In this document: positions 21,536 to 32,369 of the stretch, one piece after another
How positions within the stretch are numbered: the stretch's first letter is position 1
How the letters are laid out: every line of letters starts with the position of its first letter
DNA from: Vicugna pacos
Taxonomy: Eukaryota > Chordata > Mammalia > Artiodactyla > Camelidae
Direction: 5' to 3'
DNA: 64,000 nt
Assembly (NCBI RefSeq): GCF_048564905.1
Contig: NC_133021.1
Coordinates: forward strand, 19,755,597-19,819,596
Position numbers and translations under genes: made by a program
The notes under the pieces: model-generated
Told to the model about the DNA's origin: nothing
Databases searched by the model: none
The model's input: only the letters and a program-made list of their open reading frames with translations

Positions 21536-23617
21536 CACCAGACAAACTGGAAACAAATGTTCTACTCGGTTTTGGTTTATTTATTTATTTAATGGAAAAT
21601 AGGCATCTCCACATCAGACTGATGCTTGTTAACGAGGCAAGAATGCTTAGTGCAAGACAGTGCGGTCATTTCAAATAAAATAACAAATTAGTGTTGGGTA
21701 CACTCCACATTTCATGCACTGGGTGGGCTTCTGGCTGAAATTCAGTCGTGGACACGATACACATAGTCAGAATACCTTGATGTTCTAGCTCATGACATCA
21801 GAGACATAATTGCAGACAAATATTTTATGTCAAAGAAGTCAACACAGTAGCCTCAAGTCTGGATATTCAGGGGGTTTCTGTTGTAGTGAGTATATTTATT
21901 CTCTAATTACTGAAGTTCTGTTTGGTTCTGTGTCATATATGCCTGGCATTTAGACATTAAAAATTTTTTTGGATAATGTCTTCTCTTATTTTTAAGAAAT
22001 GGATCCTAAATGCTTTTAATGCTTTAAAAAAAACTTCCACTTATGGCAATTAGACAATTGGAAATTTGAACACTGGATATTTAATAATATTAAGGAATGC
22101 TTTAGATACAATATTGCATTTTTTTAAAAAAAGTCATTCCTTTTAGAGATTCATACATAAATGCATATGAATGATATAAAGGATTTGCTTTCAAGTCATA
22201 CTGGATGGAGGAAAGTGGATGGGAGTTTGGATGCGGTCATGGGTTGGCTGTGGGTTGATGGTTGCTGGGCTGGGTGATGGGTATATGGAGGTTATGCAAA
22301 AATGTTTTGTCTTTGATGTATCCAAAAGAATATTTGCTAATTTTTATATAGCATTTGTAATGCTTTAGTATTGGTATTTTCCAGGTAACTAGTCAGTTGT
22401 ATGGCTAGGAATGAAAGCATTAAGGTTTGGACTTGGTGAAGTGACTTCATGTTAAGTAAGGCATGCTTTTCTTGAAGCCATGTATATATATGTATAGTAC
22501 TCTAGCGGCCTGAAAACATTAACATAATATTATCAAAATGCTGAATTTATAGTCTCTTTAATCTCATGGAACTAGAGATAGTAGGCAACAGATGATGGTC
22601 GCTCATGATTGTGGTAAACCCTTCTAGTATTTATTATAGAGATTTAGAGTACACTGAAGCATGGCAGGTCCCGTGGTGGACACATAAAGTTAAAATAAAA
22701 TATCTGGACATTTCACATAGGTAGCCAAGACCTCCTTCTAATACACATAGCGCTGAGGTAGGCTGGCCTCCAATACTATACTTCCACATCTTTAGGGTGT
22801 GCTCAGCATCAAAAGAAAATTAGGACCGGGAAGATCATATTACAAAGGTTTTTTTTTTTTAAGAATATGCATTATTTGTGGTTGGAATAAGTATTTTTAG
22901 TAGCTTTTTGTTGATGAGGACAGTGGTGAAATCTGTAGAGGACATGCCATAAGCGAGGTTTGTGTTTTGGGGAGTGGGGTAGGGAAGTTTTGGGACAAGT
23001 AGGACAGTGGCTGAGCTCTGTGGTCCTCTTGTGTTCTTCCCTGTACCACGTCAGCCGCTCCTTTATGAAATGGCTGAACTAATATTGAATTGATATGAAC
23101 TAGAAGGCTGCCAAATTGTTGGCCTGCTAGGGGGTGCGCACACATGCACTGGCCCGTAAATTGTTACGAAAACAGTAAATACTCTACAGCATTTAGGAGC
23201 AATTCTAAAACATGAAGAACATTTAGGATTCAGAGAGTTAAGACCATGATAGGCCATAAAAATTAGTACAGGAGATGTTGAGACTGAGGTAGACATCAAG
23301 AGAAGTGGAGAAGTTACATTTTCCTGCAGGGGTAATTGTTCTGCGGGGAGATGCGTGGCAGAGTGGGGAATCAATGAAAGAGAAGCCCAGCTGGCACTGG
23401 GGCTTTGGATAAGGATGTGAGCAAATGAGACAAGACCAGCTGGTGGAGAGCCTGAATTCCTGCCAGAGAGAGGTTTTAGAGTTGATCTAATAGACAATAG
23501 GGAGCCATTCGCTTTTGTTAAGCAGGTGGTGCTAATTAATTGAGGATAATCAGGAGTCAGCTGTTCCGCAACAAGTTAGTAGCTGAAGAGTTTTAGTTTA
23601 TTAAAGAAGATTTGCAT
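21536..23617. other. Unassigned stretch
   Basis: No gene recognised. The overlapping minus-strand frames at 22897-23497 (82 and 144 codons) lie in a more GC-rich patch but show no domain. About 23340-23520 has wording of an old dispersed repeat ('gggagccattcgcttttgtt') that I could not name. T and A runs at 22850-22860 and 22125-22135. Confidence 0.4.
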
Positions 23618-23765
23618 CAGAGAAGTGTTTCCCCAACTGGTCTGAGAAGAATCCCTTGGGGGCACGTGTTAAAAGTGCAGGTTGGCAAGCCCTGTTTCTG
23701 GCACTGGTGTTTTAGTAGATCTGGGGTAAAAACAGTATTTTTAAAAGCTCACAGAGTGAGTCATT
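23618..23765 (+). repeat. MER5-like hAT-Charlie MITE
   Basis: Non-autonomous DNA-transposon relic: 'ccccaactggtctgagaagaatcccttggggg', 'cacgtgttaaaagtgcaggttgg', 'ttagtagatctggggtaaaaa'. These follow the MER5A order ('agaatcacctggagg', 'cttgttaaaa', 'gtaggtctggggtggg'). Ends are not precise. Confidence 0.65.
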
Positions 23766-25680
23766 TGTGCATAACTCTCTTCTAGTAGTTAGAAAACCTA
23801 TTTAATAACAGATTTAGTGTTTGCTCTGACTTTCAGTAGGATTAGGCAGTAAAGACAAGGTGGTAAGAGAGACCTTTGATGAGCTTCATTTAAACAATTT
23901 AACATTTTCTAATTAATGGCTATAAATGAATCCCCAACTTTTTGAGTCTTTTCTCTCACTAACAAGTTTCTGAATTGTGGTATATAGAACAAAAAGGAAA
24001 GCATCTGTTCAGCTTAAAAGAAGATACTATGAGATATTGCCAGTGTTACTAGATAGTTAATGAAACGTCCAGTCTTTGTTCTCAGTATTACACTTATTTC
24101 TGCAATCAGCCGAGAATAGTTCTACTTTCAACCAGCAGAGAGAGCTGTAACTCTTGATATAAATAGCAGTCTTTTTCTCCAGGCAGAAAAAACTCCACCA
24201 ACCTATAGTATATTATTGAAATCTTATATCCCAGACTTGATAAATAATATCCTGGAAATGAAATGTGGTATTTCCGTCATAATTTATAACTCGGGTCTTG
24301 TACACACATAGTTTATGGTACTGTTTTTGCCTTGCCTCCCAGTACGAGCTCCCTTGCCAATGGAAATGGACTACTTTACCAGGATACTTTTGGCCCTTTC
24401 TTTCCCACCCGCATTCATGCAGGCTTTTTCCTTTTTCTGGAACAAAAGGTTATCGTTTGCCTAATTTGACTTGCTTGCTTGAGATCTAATTCAGAAACAA
24501 TCTTTTAATGAATCCTTCTCTGATCTCCCACCTCTCAACTTGTATATCATGGCATCTCACAACCCCAAACATAAGTACTTAGATTGCAAAGATTTTTTTC
24601 TGATTCATATTCATAACCATAGAACACAGTGTCAACTCAGAGTGGCTGTTCAACAACTGAAACAGTCAAAATGTAATGCGGGGTTAAATTATTATAATAT
24701 AAAGGATTACTATCTTTGAGCCCAAAAATGGTTTTGAAATTAACCTACATCAGTCTTGCACTAATGTGTTGACAGTGATTTTTTTTACTCATTCTAAAAA
24801 AGAAAATAGTTGTAAGAGAGAACTTTGTGCTAATTAGAAACTTAAGGATTTAAAAATAAAAATTGGAGGAAACATTTGAAAGATCTTTAAGTGTCTTAAA
24901 ATAACTCTTCGAGTTATTAAGAGACATTATGTCGTTAAGAAAATTCTCTTGCAGAGTGATTATGGATCCCTTACAAGGAAAAGAATGCATTATTTTAAAA
25001 GATGCATTTTGTGGAATCAAGATGTAAGTTATACAAAGATGGTATCCATACTATTCATTGTTTAGAACAATGAGTTTATCCCTATACTTTGCCTTTGAAA
25101 AGGACAGGAAAAGTGTTGGATAGGTACTTTCCTGTTTGAATAGACAAACTGTGTGTACTAATTACCTACAGGACCGGTTACCTTAAACCAAACCTAGGGT
25201 AGTTTTCTATGATTTGTTTTTACCTTTTGACTCACTAACCTAGAAAAGATAGAGCAAACATTTATAATTTTTCTCTATCAAAATGTAAATACTTTACAGT
25301 TTTTAAAGTGTCCTTCAAATGGTTGAAAGTTATGTTGGGCAACCTTATAAGTTCCGTTCTACTCAGTGTGGGATCACATGAGTATGTGGAAAGATGAAAT
25401 TATACTGTTGTAGCCAATTTAAAAGTGTACTAGTCTAAGACAACTGATTCACATGCACACACACTCGCACACACACACAAATGACACAAAGGTGAAATAA
25501 TTTTAATCTCATTAGTAATAAAGAAATACAATTTGTAGTAACAATATGATACAATTCTTCACCTATTAGCTACAATTAAAAAGGTACTGCTCACTGTTGA
25601 TCTACTCCCATCCCCACCCTACATTTTAACCCTCAGTCCTCTTGTGTGGATGACCTCATGGGGTTCATAACAGTCTGTAC
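23766..25680. other. Mostly unassigned, with an L2-like scrap and a CA tract
   Basis: About 24430-24665 resembles an old L2 piece ('gaatccttctctgatctccc' and 'ataaccatagaacacagtg'), low certainty. A short CA-rich tract lies at 25452-25480. No coding feature recognised in the rest. Confidence 0.4.
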
Positions 25681-25682
25681 AA

Positions 25683-26012
25683 GTTGAAGCTGCTATAATA
25701 AGATACCATCAACTGGATGTCTTATAAACAACAGACATTTATTTCTTTGCTTTGGAGGCTGTGAGCCTGAGATCAGGGATCCTGCAGATTCTGTGTCTGG
25801 TGGGGTCCCTCTTCTTCATCAGCGACAGGATCTTCTCACTGGATCCTCAAATGGTGAACGAGGTGAGGGGGCTCTCTGGTATCTCTTTGTGGGTTCCACC
25901 TTTATGACCTAATCACCTCCCACAGGCCCCACCTCCAAATGCCATCACACTGGGGATTAGGTTTCAACTTATGACTTTTGTGGGGCAACATTCAGTCTCT
26001 AGTGCACTGGGG
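25683..26012 (-). mobile_element. MaLR LTR (MLT1A/MST-like), antisense
   Basis: Antisense LTR: 'gctgctataataagataccatcaactgg', 'tttggaggctgtgagcctgagatcaggg', 'ctctctggtatctctttgtgg', 'cacctccaaatgccatcacactggggattaggtttcaac'. The block order is that of an MST/MLT1A LTR in reverse. Solo, broken, ancestral placental age. Confidence 0.8.
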
Positions 26013-27095
26013 AGGGAGGAGCCTAGAGACCTGCTTTGCTTCCACTCTTGTGGCCTGGACAGAGACATTTCCTTCATCCTGTTTCCAGGTGACAACTGAG
26101 AAAGATTGGAGATTTCAAGATTAGGAACTACATGTCCATCTGTACTGCCCCCTTCAGTGGACTGGAAGGAAGCACAAAGAGCCTGTGGAAAAGAAATAAA
26201 GCTGGAAGTAGATTCAGCCTGATGCTTCTGACAGCTCTTACACTCCTAGATCCTTGGTTGGAGGGAGGCTATAATCGAAGATTTTCCTATAATTATAGTT
26301 TTCTCTGAGAATAAGCTCCACTCCATCCCTCACCAAGCATGTCTTATGCATACTGTCTCTTACAGATGTTCAAATTTGAAATATATTTTCACAAAAACTT
26401 TAAAATTACTAATCTTTCAACTTAAACAAAATTGGGGACAATGAATTCTAAAGTGAACAATTTTTTTTTCTGACACCCTGCTGTTTTACAAATGAATCTT
26501 CCAAATTGTATTTGGCAATTTTGTAGAACTTTTGGTATTCCATCCACTTTCAGCCTTCTTCCGATATATTTAATTAACTTTCTTACTGTATTCCAATAGA
26601 GTAATATATTTCTGCTTTATTTCTTATGGTTATTAAAATTTTAAGGTATCAGGTATCTGGTTCTTACCTGTTCAAAATGAATCCAGATGTTCACCTACCG
26701 AAAGGGTGCCAGTTTTTTTTTTTTCTATCATAGATTTAACTTTGGAGAATAAACTTGGGAACAATTCTGTAGGGACTATTGGTTGCAGATGGCTGAGTGA
26801 TAATAAATCCTCAGGCTGAGATACAGTCCTTCTGGATTGCAACACTTGAACTGATTTTAATAATTTAAAATACTCTACTCTGCATCATCCAAGTAAACAA
26901 AAGGTATCTTTTGCTTAAGTATTTCTTAAAAAAAAAAAGATGTGTAATTAACTTAGGACTTCTTAATTGTTTTCTTACTCTTAATTTAATACTCTAACAT
27001 CTTCTCCAAGAATGTTGCTCCTTTCTTCCAGGCCATAAAGTAGTTCAATTTCTTTCATATTAAAAAAAAAAAATCCCTCTTCCTGCAGAAAACGT
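26013..27095. other. Unassigned stretch
   Basis: No gene or confident repeat. Several A/T homopolymers (26461, 26713, 26930, 27061). Confidence 0.35.
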
Positions 27096-27287
27096 TACTT
27101 GTATTCCTATGCTGAGTTTTTGTTAGGCTCTCTTACTCATCATCATATTTGCCACACTGTGTTGTAATTATTTGTTTACACATCTGAGCTCCTTAGAGTC
27201 AGGGACTGCTTCTTACCAATTTTTGTGTCTCTACAGATTAGCAGAGTGCCTGGTATATAATAGATGTTCAATAAAGAATGAAGGATA
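27096..27287 (+). repeat. L2 LINE 3' end
   Basis: Sense L2 tail: 'ctgagctccttagagtcagggactgcttcttaccaatttttgtgtctctacag', then 'agagtgcctggtatataatagatgttcaataaagaatgaa'. These match the standard 'gggcagggactgtgtctt ... cagtgcctggcacatagtaggtgctcaataaat' order. Old and diverged. Confidence 0.85.
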
Positions 27288-29234
27288 GTCCTTTAAGTCA
27301 GAGGTTTATATAAAGTCATGTATACTGTCCAGTGAAGGATAAAGGAAGGATTTAGTAAGATCTTTGTCTTAGTTAAAAATGTTTAAAACTATTTTATAAG
27401 CAAAAGGGAGGTTATACATTTCTGAATTACAGAAGAATTTAAACACAACTTCTAAATGCTATAGTAGTACATGAAATATTTTTTCTTATGTTGTTAATTT
27501 TATAAAATAGGGCCCCAATGAAAACCTGATGACACATTCAAATTGGGATAATTCATGGGGCAGAGGAGGATGCTTTGTAAAGGGATTGTAGAAAGGGGGT
27601 GGTCAGCATGTAGAGAAATTCTAAGAGATAGTGCAGTACTTTGGGGCTAATATAGCAGGGGTGTGGCCACCCCTAGGACCAAAGGGAAGAGTGGAGATAG
27701 GAGTATTGGAAGTTGGAAGGAGAAAATTATGTGCTTTGAGGAAAACTGTGACCTTTTCTTTAGGGACATGGCCTTCCTGAGGCAACCCAGCTGCACTCTC
27801 CTCTGTTGTTTTGATCTCCAACAGCCAGCCAGGAAGCAAGAAACCACAGTGCTGTGGTACTTACAGGCTGACCTCTCATGGCATCTTTGGAGAAGGATGG
27901 AGAGTGGATTTGGAGGGTGAATGGAAGACAAAAGTTGTGGTAATCCTGCTTATTATAATGAAGATACTTGCTCTGTGGAATAACCACACTGTTTAAAGAA
28001 AGCCATAAAATCAACAAATGCCCACTATACAGTGCTTGCTTTGTATCTGTTTTTATTTAAGTGCAATTAAAATAATCCTGAGCTTCAGGGACTGCACTGG
28101 GTGACAAGAAATGATGAGCCCATGAAAACCTCCCATTGTACAATATCAGCCGGAATTGGGTGAATTGAGTACAGGAGATTGCATTGCTTTTGACCTCAAG
28201 TCTGCCTTCATATAGAGTTCAGGGCCACATTTGCACTAATGGGATATTTTATCCCATAAGGGAATACACTTCTCAAAACACTAAAATGCTTTCCTCCTGC
28301 CTTGGTCTTAATAATGCAGAGATTTCTCCAACTGGGTTCACTGTGTATTGCATGCAACATAAAAATTCTTTCAAATACTGTACTATCTTAGTCTACCTCC
28401 TTCAGTTTAAATGTGAGCAATGCTTTAGTTCTGTGACAATTCTTTTTGTGCTCTGTATTGGACTTAAGTCTGTAACAATTTCCACATACCTGGCTAAAAA
28501 GAATATTGATGTCTAACTTTGAGAACAGAGCATTTTATACATGCTGATTTCAACAAATCACAGGTATAAAGCATATATGTGATACTTCTCTGAAGTTAGC
28601 ATGCTGACATAGCAAATAAATGTCTTTAAAGTTACGTAAGCATAGAAGAGAAAACACAGTATAGTATTCTGACAAATATGCCAATGGTCCTCAAACAGGA
28701 AAAGCACTCAATTTAGGCAGTGGACTTTGGACTGAAACCAGTGGTCTAAAGGCACTAGGCCATTTGCAAAACTGGTAGACTCAAATTTGTATGTCATCGC
28801 AAACAGTATGTCCCATAATTACAAAAAGCATTCTATTTAAAGTTGGAAAAGTCTGAAGCCCTTTGGAAGTTAACCACATGTTAAATAAAACCTCATACAG
28901 TAAGAAGGGATTGTCAGTTTGGTTGGTTTTGTCACAGTTGGATAGGATGGAACTGACTAGTTCTCACCTAAAAGCAATCTCAACTAGGTAAGAATGTATT
29001 TTTGATTCAGCACATCACTATTTCTATAGGTTTTTAAAAAGCAAATACAATGTTTAATCTTTTAACTAAATAGTTATGAATACAAGTTAATATTTAAGAG
29101 GAGCCTTTGCAAAGGGAACGAGTTCTGAGTCAATTGATCTGATTGCATTTTAGAAAGGGGGCAGCATAGTATAACGGAACTCATCTAGAAAGAGGAGATC
29201 TAGGATCAAATTCTTAACATTTTTCCATGTAATT
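27288..29234. other. Unassigned stretch
   Basis: No gene recognised. The overlapping frames in both strands at 27620-28017 and the plus frame at 28184-28516 (110 codons) show no domain and sit in ordinary DNA. About 27540-27900 may be an unrecognised old repeat. Confidence 0.35.
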
Positions 29235-29500
29235 AGAGGTGGTGGTTAATAGCTTGGGCTCTGGGGACTGGCCACCTGTGTTTGAATCCTAGGTCAATCC
29301 CTTTCCTAGTCATGTGAACCCAGAAAAATTACTTAGCCTTTCTGTGCTTCAATTTTCTTATTTGTAAAATGAGGATCATAAATTCCTGCTAAATAGCATC
29401 ATAATGGGCCTTAAAAGTTAATATGTATAAAATTCCTGGAATAGTGCTTATTGTATACTACATACTATTATGCAAGTATTAGCAATTATTATTAATGATT
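29235..29500 (+). repeat. MIR SINE, near full length
   Basis: Sense MIR with all parts in order: 'ttaatagcttgggctctggggactgg', 'ctgtgtttgaatcctagg', 'cattacttagcctttctgtgcttcaattttcttatttgtaaaatgaggat', then 'ggaatagtgcttattgtata'. It is among the better preserved MIRs in the window. Confidence 0.9.
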
Positions 29501-29639
29501 GATTTGAATTGAATACCATTTTATTCACTGACTTGAATTACTGTGCAGGTTACTTAATCTCAATACAGTGCAGTGTGATTAACATAAAATATGTGAATGA
29601 GTGCCTCTTCTCATTCTTAACATCTTTGTGACTATGTAT

Positions 29640-29760
29640 TTATGCAACAAACATTTATTGAGTCTCCTCTCAATATTGGGCCTGTGACAAATACTGGGAA
29701 ATACATCATAAGAAAGACTTATTTCCAGGTATCAGGAAGTTCAGAGTCAAGCAGGCTGTG
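29640..29760 (-). repeat. L2 3' end, antisense
   Basis: 'caacaaacatttattgagtctcctctcaatattgggcctgtgacaaatactgggaa' is the reverse of the L2 tail ('...ctcaataaatgtttgttg'). Old fragment. Confidence 0.75.
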
Positions 29761-29896
29761 CTCTTACGCTGTCATGTCACCTCGTGGTGGTGCTACAGTG
29801 GGGTCCCATTGTTGGGGGATGCCCCAGCTACTATCTTCTGGATGGTTCTAGCTCCAAAGTGTCTTGTAAGTCTTGTATGTCTCCAAATTGTCAAGG

Positions 29897-30278
29897 ATGT
29901 CCTATCTTAAATATCATATCATATCACTTATATGTGGAATCTAAAAAATGATACAAATGAACTTATTTACAAAACAGAAACAGACTCACAGACATAGAAA
30001 ACAAACTATGGATACCAAAGAGGAGAGGAAGGGGGAAGGATAAATTAAGAGTTTAGGATTAATGGACATACACTACTATGTATAAAATAGATAAACAAGG
30101 ACCTATTGTAGCACACAGGGAGCTATATTCAATATCTTGTTATAACCTATAATGGAAAAGAATCTGAAAAAGAATGTATGTATATATGTGTATAACTGAA
30201 TCACTTTACTGTACACCTGAAACTAACATAACATTGTGAATCAACTACATTTCAATTAAAAAAAAATGTCCTGTCTTA
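29897..30278 (+). mobile_element. 5'-truncated L1 3' end with target-site duplication
   Basis: Sense L1 3' UTR (29910-30265): 'acttatatgtggaatctaaaaaatgatac', 'acagaaacagactcacagacatag', 'gcacacagggagctatattcaatatcttg', 'gtacacctgaaactaacataacattg', ending in nine or more A's. The flanks are a 13-bp duplication, 29897-29909 (atgtcctatctta) and 30266-30278 (atgtcctgtctta), with one mismatch. A standard truncated L1 insertion. Confidence 0.93.
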
Positions 30279-31178
30279 TTCTTCAAGTCCTGGAGATCTC
30301 TTAAGGTTTGAAGTCTGAGGTCAATAATCCTGAATTGTATCCAGACAATAGCACAAGACATGGGGGTCCCTCTTAGACACGTCACCTAGAGCAGAGTGCG
30401 GGCAGTGGGCAACCCCACATCCCAGTCCTTCCTTCTCTATTCTTATTAGCAGCCTTTACGCCCATGACTGACCCACACCAAGACACTGTCAGGATGGTAT
30501 CTTTAGTGCCAAGGAACAGGACTTGAAGGCAAAGCATCTCTGGACTTTTGCCTCACTTCTCATTTCTCTTAGGGTCTTTTTCCTGAGTCAGTTTATAAAG
30601 GGTGATTTTTATGAACAGAACTGCCATGTGTTTGATTGATTCACTCATTACTTAAATGCGTGTTTTCTAACATTAATATCTGGAGCTCCCTTGGGTCTGA
30701 TTATATTGTGCGACAGTTCTGCCCATTTTCCTTCATGTGTTCATGCCTCTTTTGGTGCTTAGCAGTTGTTCAGTTCATGCAAGATATTGCAATCGCACAA
30801 ATGTTAATGGAAGTAACTTGAGTTCTTGGGTGATGTTATCCTCATCAGCCTTCAGAGAGGGCCTTATGTGTGCTTTTGCCAGTCCCTTATGAGCCCTAGC
30901 AATCCTGGATCACCCCAGCCCAATTTCACAGACTGTGATGCTTGGAAGCTGGATTCTATTTCCTGGGAGGACATTAGCTTCTAGTTCACCCCACTTCAAG
31001 GGCTTTGGGTTTCAGCCTAAAGAAAGCCCCTCCTCCCCCATGTGACAATTCCATACTCGGTCTCCCTCCTCCTTGTCCTACTAGGTGGTCAAAAGTGTTT
31101 CTCAGCCTTTCAGCCTCTTGGCTACTCCCACTGGAATAAGTGTGTTACCTCTAGTGGAGAAGTGGCCTCAAAACCAAG
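30279..31178. other. Unassigned stretch holding one arm of a 49-bp duplication
   Basis: No gene or confident repeat. Bases 30386-30434 recur at 32320-32368 with three mismatches (see findings). Frames here show no domain. Confidence 0.4.
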
Positions 31179-31302
31179 AAGAAGGAGGAGGAGTAGCAGG
31201 AGGGAGGGAAGAAGACAGGGAAGAAGACAGAGGAGGAGGAAGGAGAAAGAGAAGAGAAAATGGAGGAGTGGAGGAAGGAAAGAAGAAAAGGGAAAGAGAA
31301 AT
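31179..31302 (+). repeat. Purine-rich (GGA/GAA)n low-complexity tract
   Basis: About 125 bases almost wholly A and G ('gaaggaggaggagtagcagg', 'ggaagaagacagggaagaag'). The arginine/lysine/glutamate-rich frames across it (plus strand 84 and 116 codons, minus 92) are artefacts of composition. Confidence 0.9.
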
Positions 31303-31438
31303 GTTACAAGGCAAGTTTTTATCATTGAAGGAGTCTTAACCATTGGAAAAATGATAGTTCCAGGGTCAGGGCAACATTGCAGGGGGTCTTGAGTGACCAA
31401 TAAATCTATGTCCCTTTTATTTTATATTATTACTTTTT

Positions 31439-31590
31439 AGTGGAGGAGGGTAATTAAGCTTATTTGTTTGTTTATTTAATGGAGGTCCCGGGCATTGAAC
31501 CCATTAAATAAATAATCCTGGGGATTGAACCCAGGACCTTGTGCATGCTCGACTTGCTTTCTACCACTCAGCTATACCCTCCCCCACCCC
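31439..31590 (-). mobile_element. Camelid tRNA-derived SINE, antisense, rearranged
   Basis: Second copy of the 16804 SINE, with the head at the right ('ctcagctataccctccccc') and the tail at the left ('taattaagcttatttgtttg'). Unlike the other copy, the body is interrupted. 'tttatttaatgg' (31471-31482) is followed by a second, inverted copy of the tail 'ccattaaataaa' (31501-31512), and 'attgaaccc' appears twice (31494-31502 and 31523-31531). This is a local inverted duplication within the SINE. No clear target-site duplication. Confidence 0.88.
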
Positions 31591-32129
31591 CAGGTCTTTG
31601 GATTTATCTTGAAGTGTTCCTATTAAGGAACACTAAAAAAAAAACAAACCCAAAAACTCCAGCTAACTCACTGGCCAAATTGTACAAAAAGCATTTTTCC
31701 AACTTTCAGATGACTATATAATGAGTTAATTAGAGATTCCTTTGTAGACACTGTGACGCAGTAAAGTGAGCTGGTGTGAAGGGGATGGGAAGAAAGGAAG
31801 GAAGAGAATGAGAAAGGATGGAAGTTGGGAAATATTTTTGCTCAGATTTAGTCTTCTTTACTGTTGGGATATTTTTACTACTACTAGATAAAGAGAGGAG
31901 TTTGAAAGATGAGGAGATTAAGAGTTGCTCACTAAGTTGTAATTGTTTTTGTACTTTTCTCCTGGTAAAGAAAATTCTACAAATGAGAAAATTGGATGTT
32001 TACAGGTAAACGGTGGCACTTACAGGTTAAAGGTGAAGTTTCCTGTACCCTTATCTTTCAAAATTACTTTCCATTGTGACCACTGGTATCACTGTTGGAT
32101 GAATTCAGGACTATTTCCTGTTTAACGTA
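31591..32129. other. Unassigned stretch
   Basis: No gene or named repeat. A small perfect inverted repeat, GTGTTCC-TATTAA-GGAACAC, lies at 31614-31633. Confidence 0.35.
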
Positions 32130-32255
32130 TTTTTGTTATTGTGGTAAAACATACCGAATGCAATATTTGTCATTTTAACCATTTGTAAGTGTATGGTGGC
32201 ATTAAGTATATTTACAATATTCCTGTACAATACACCTGCACATACTGAGTTTGTT
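32130..32255 (-). mobile_element. L1M 3' UTR scrap, antisense
   Basis: 'ttgttattgtggtaaaacataccgaatgcaatatttgtcattttaaccatttgtaagtgta' followed by 'tggcattaagtatatttacaat' is the reverse of the common L1M 3' UTR. Diverged; it stops near 32255. Confidence 0.8.
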
Positions 32256-32369
32256 TTATTTCATATTTTTTTCATGTACAGAATTTTACATTTTTAATAT
32301 TTGGTTAAACAAAATACATCTAGAGCAGAGTGTGGGCAGTGGGCAACCCCACATCACAATCCTTCCTTG

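Noticed and set aside
22897-23497. Overlapping minus-strand frames of 82 and 144 codons
   Set aside because: No domain, no start context or splice-flanked structure, and no match to a known protein that I can recall.
31042-31400. Arg/Lys/Glu-rich frames on both strands (up to 116 codons)
   Set aside because: They run over a purine-rich low-complexity tract; composition explains the residues and no domain is present.
32319-32369. The 49-bp repeat as the JOSD1 retrocopy's target-site duplication
   Set aside because: Far too long for an L1-mediated duplication, and the partner is 1.9 kb away on the same side of the retrocopy.
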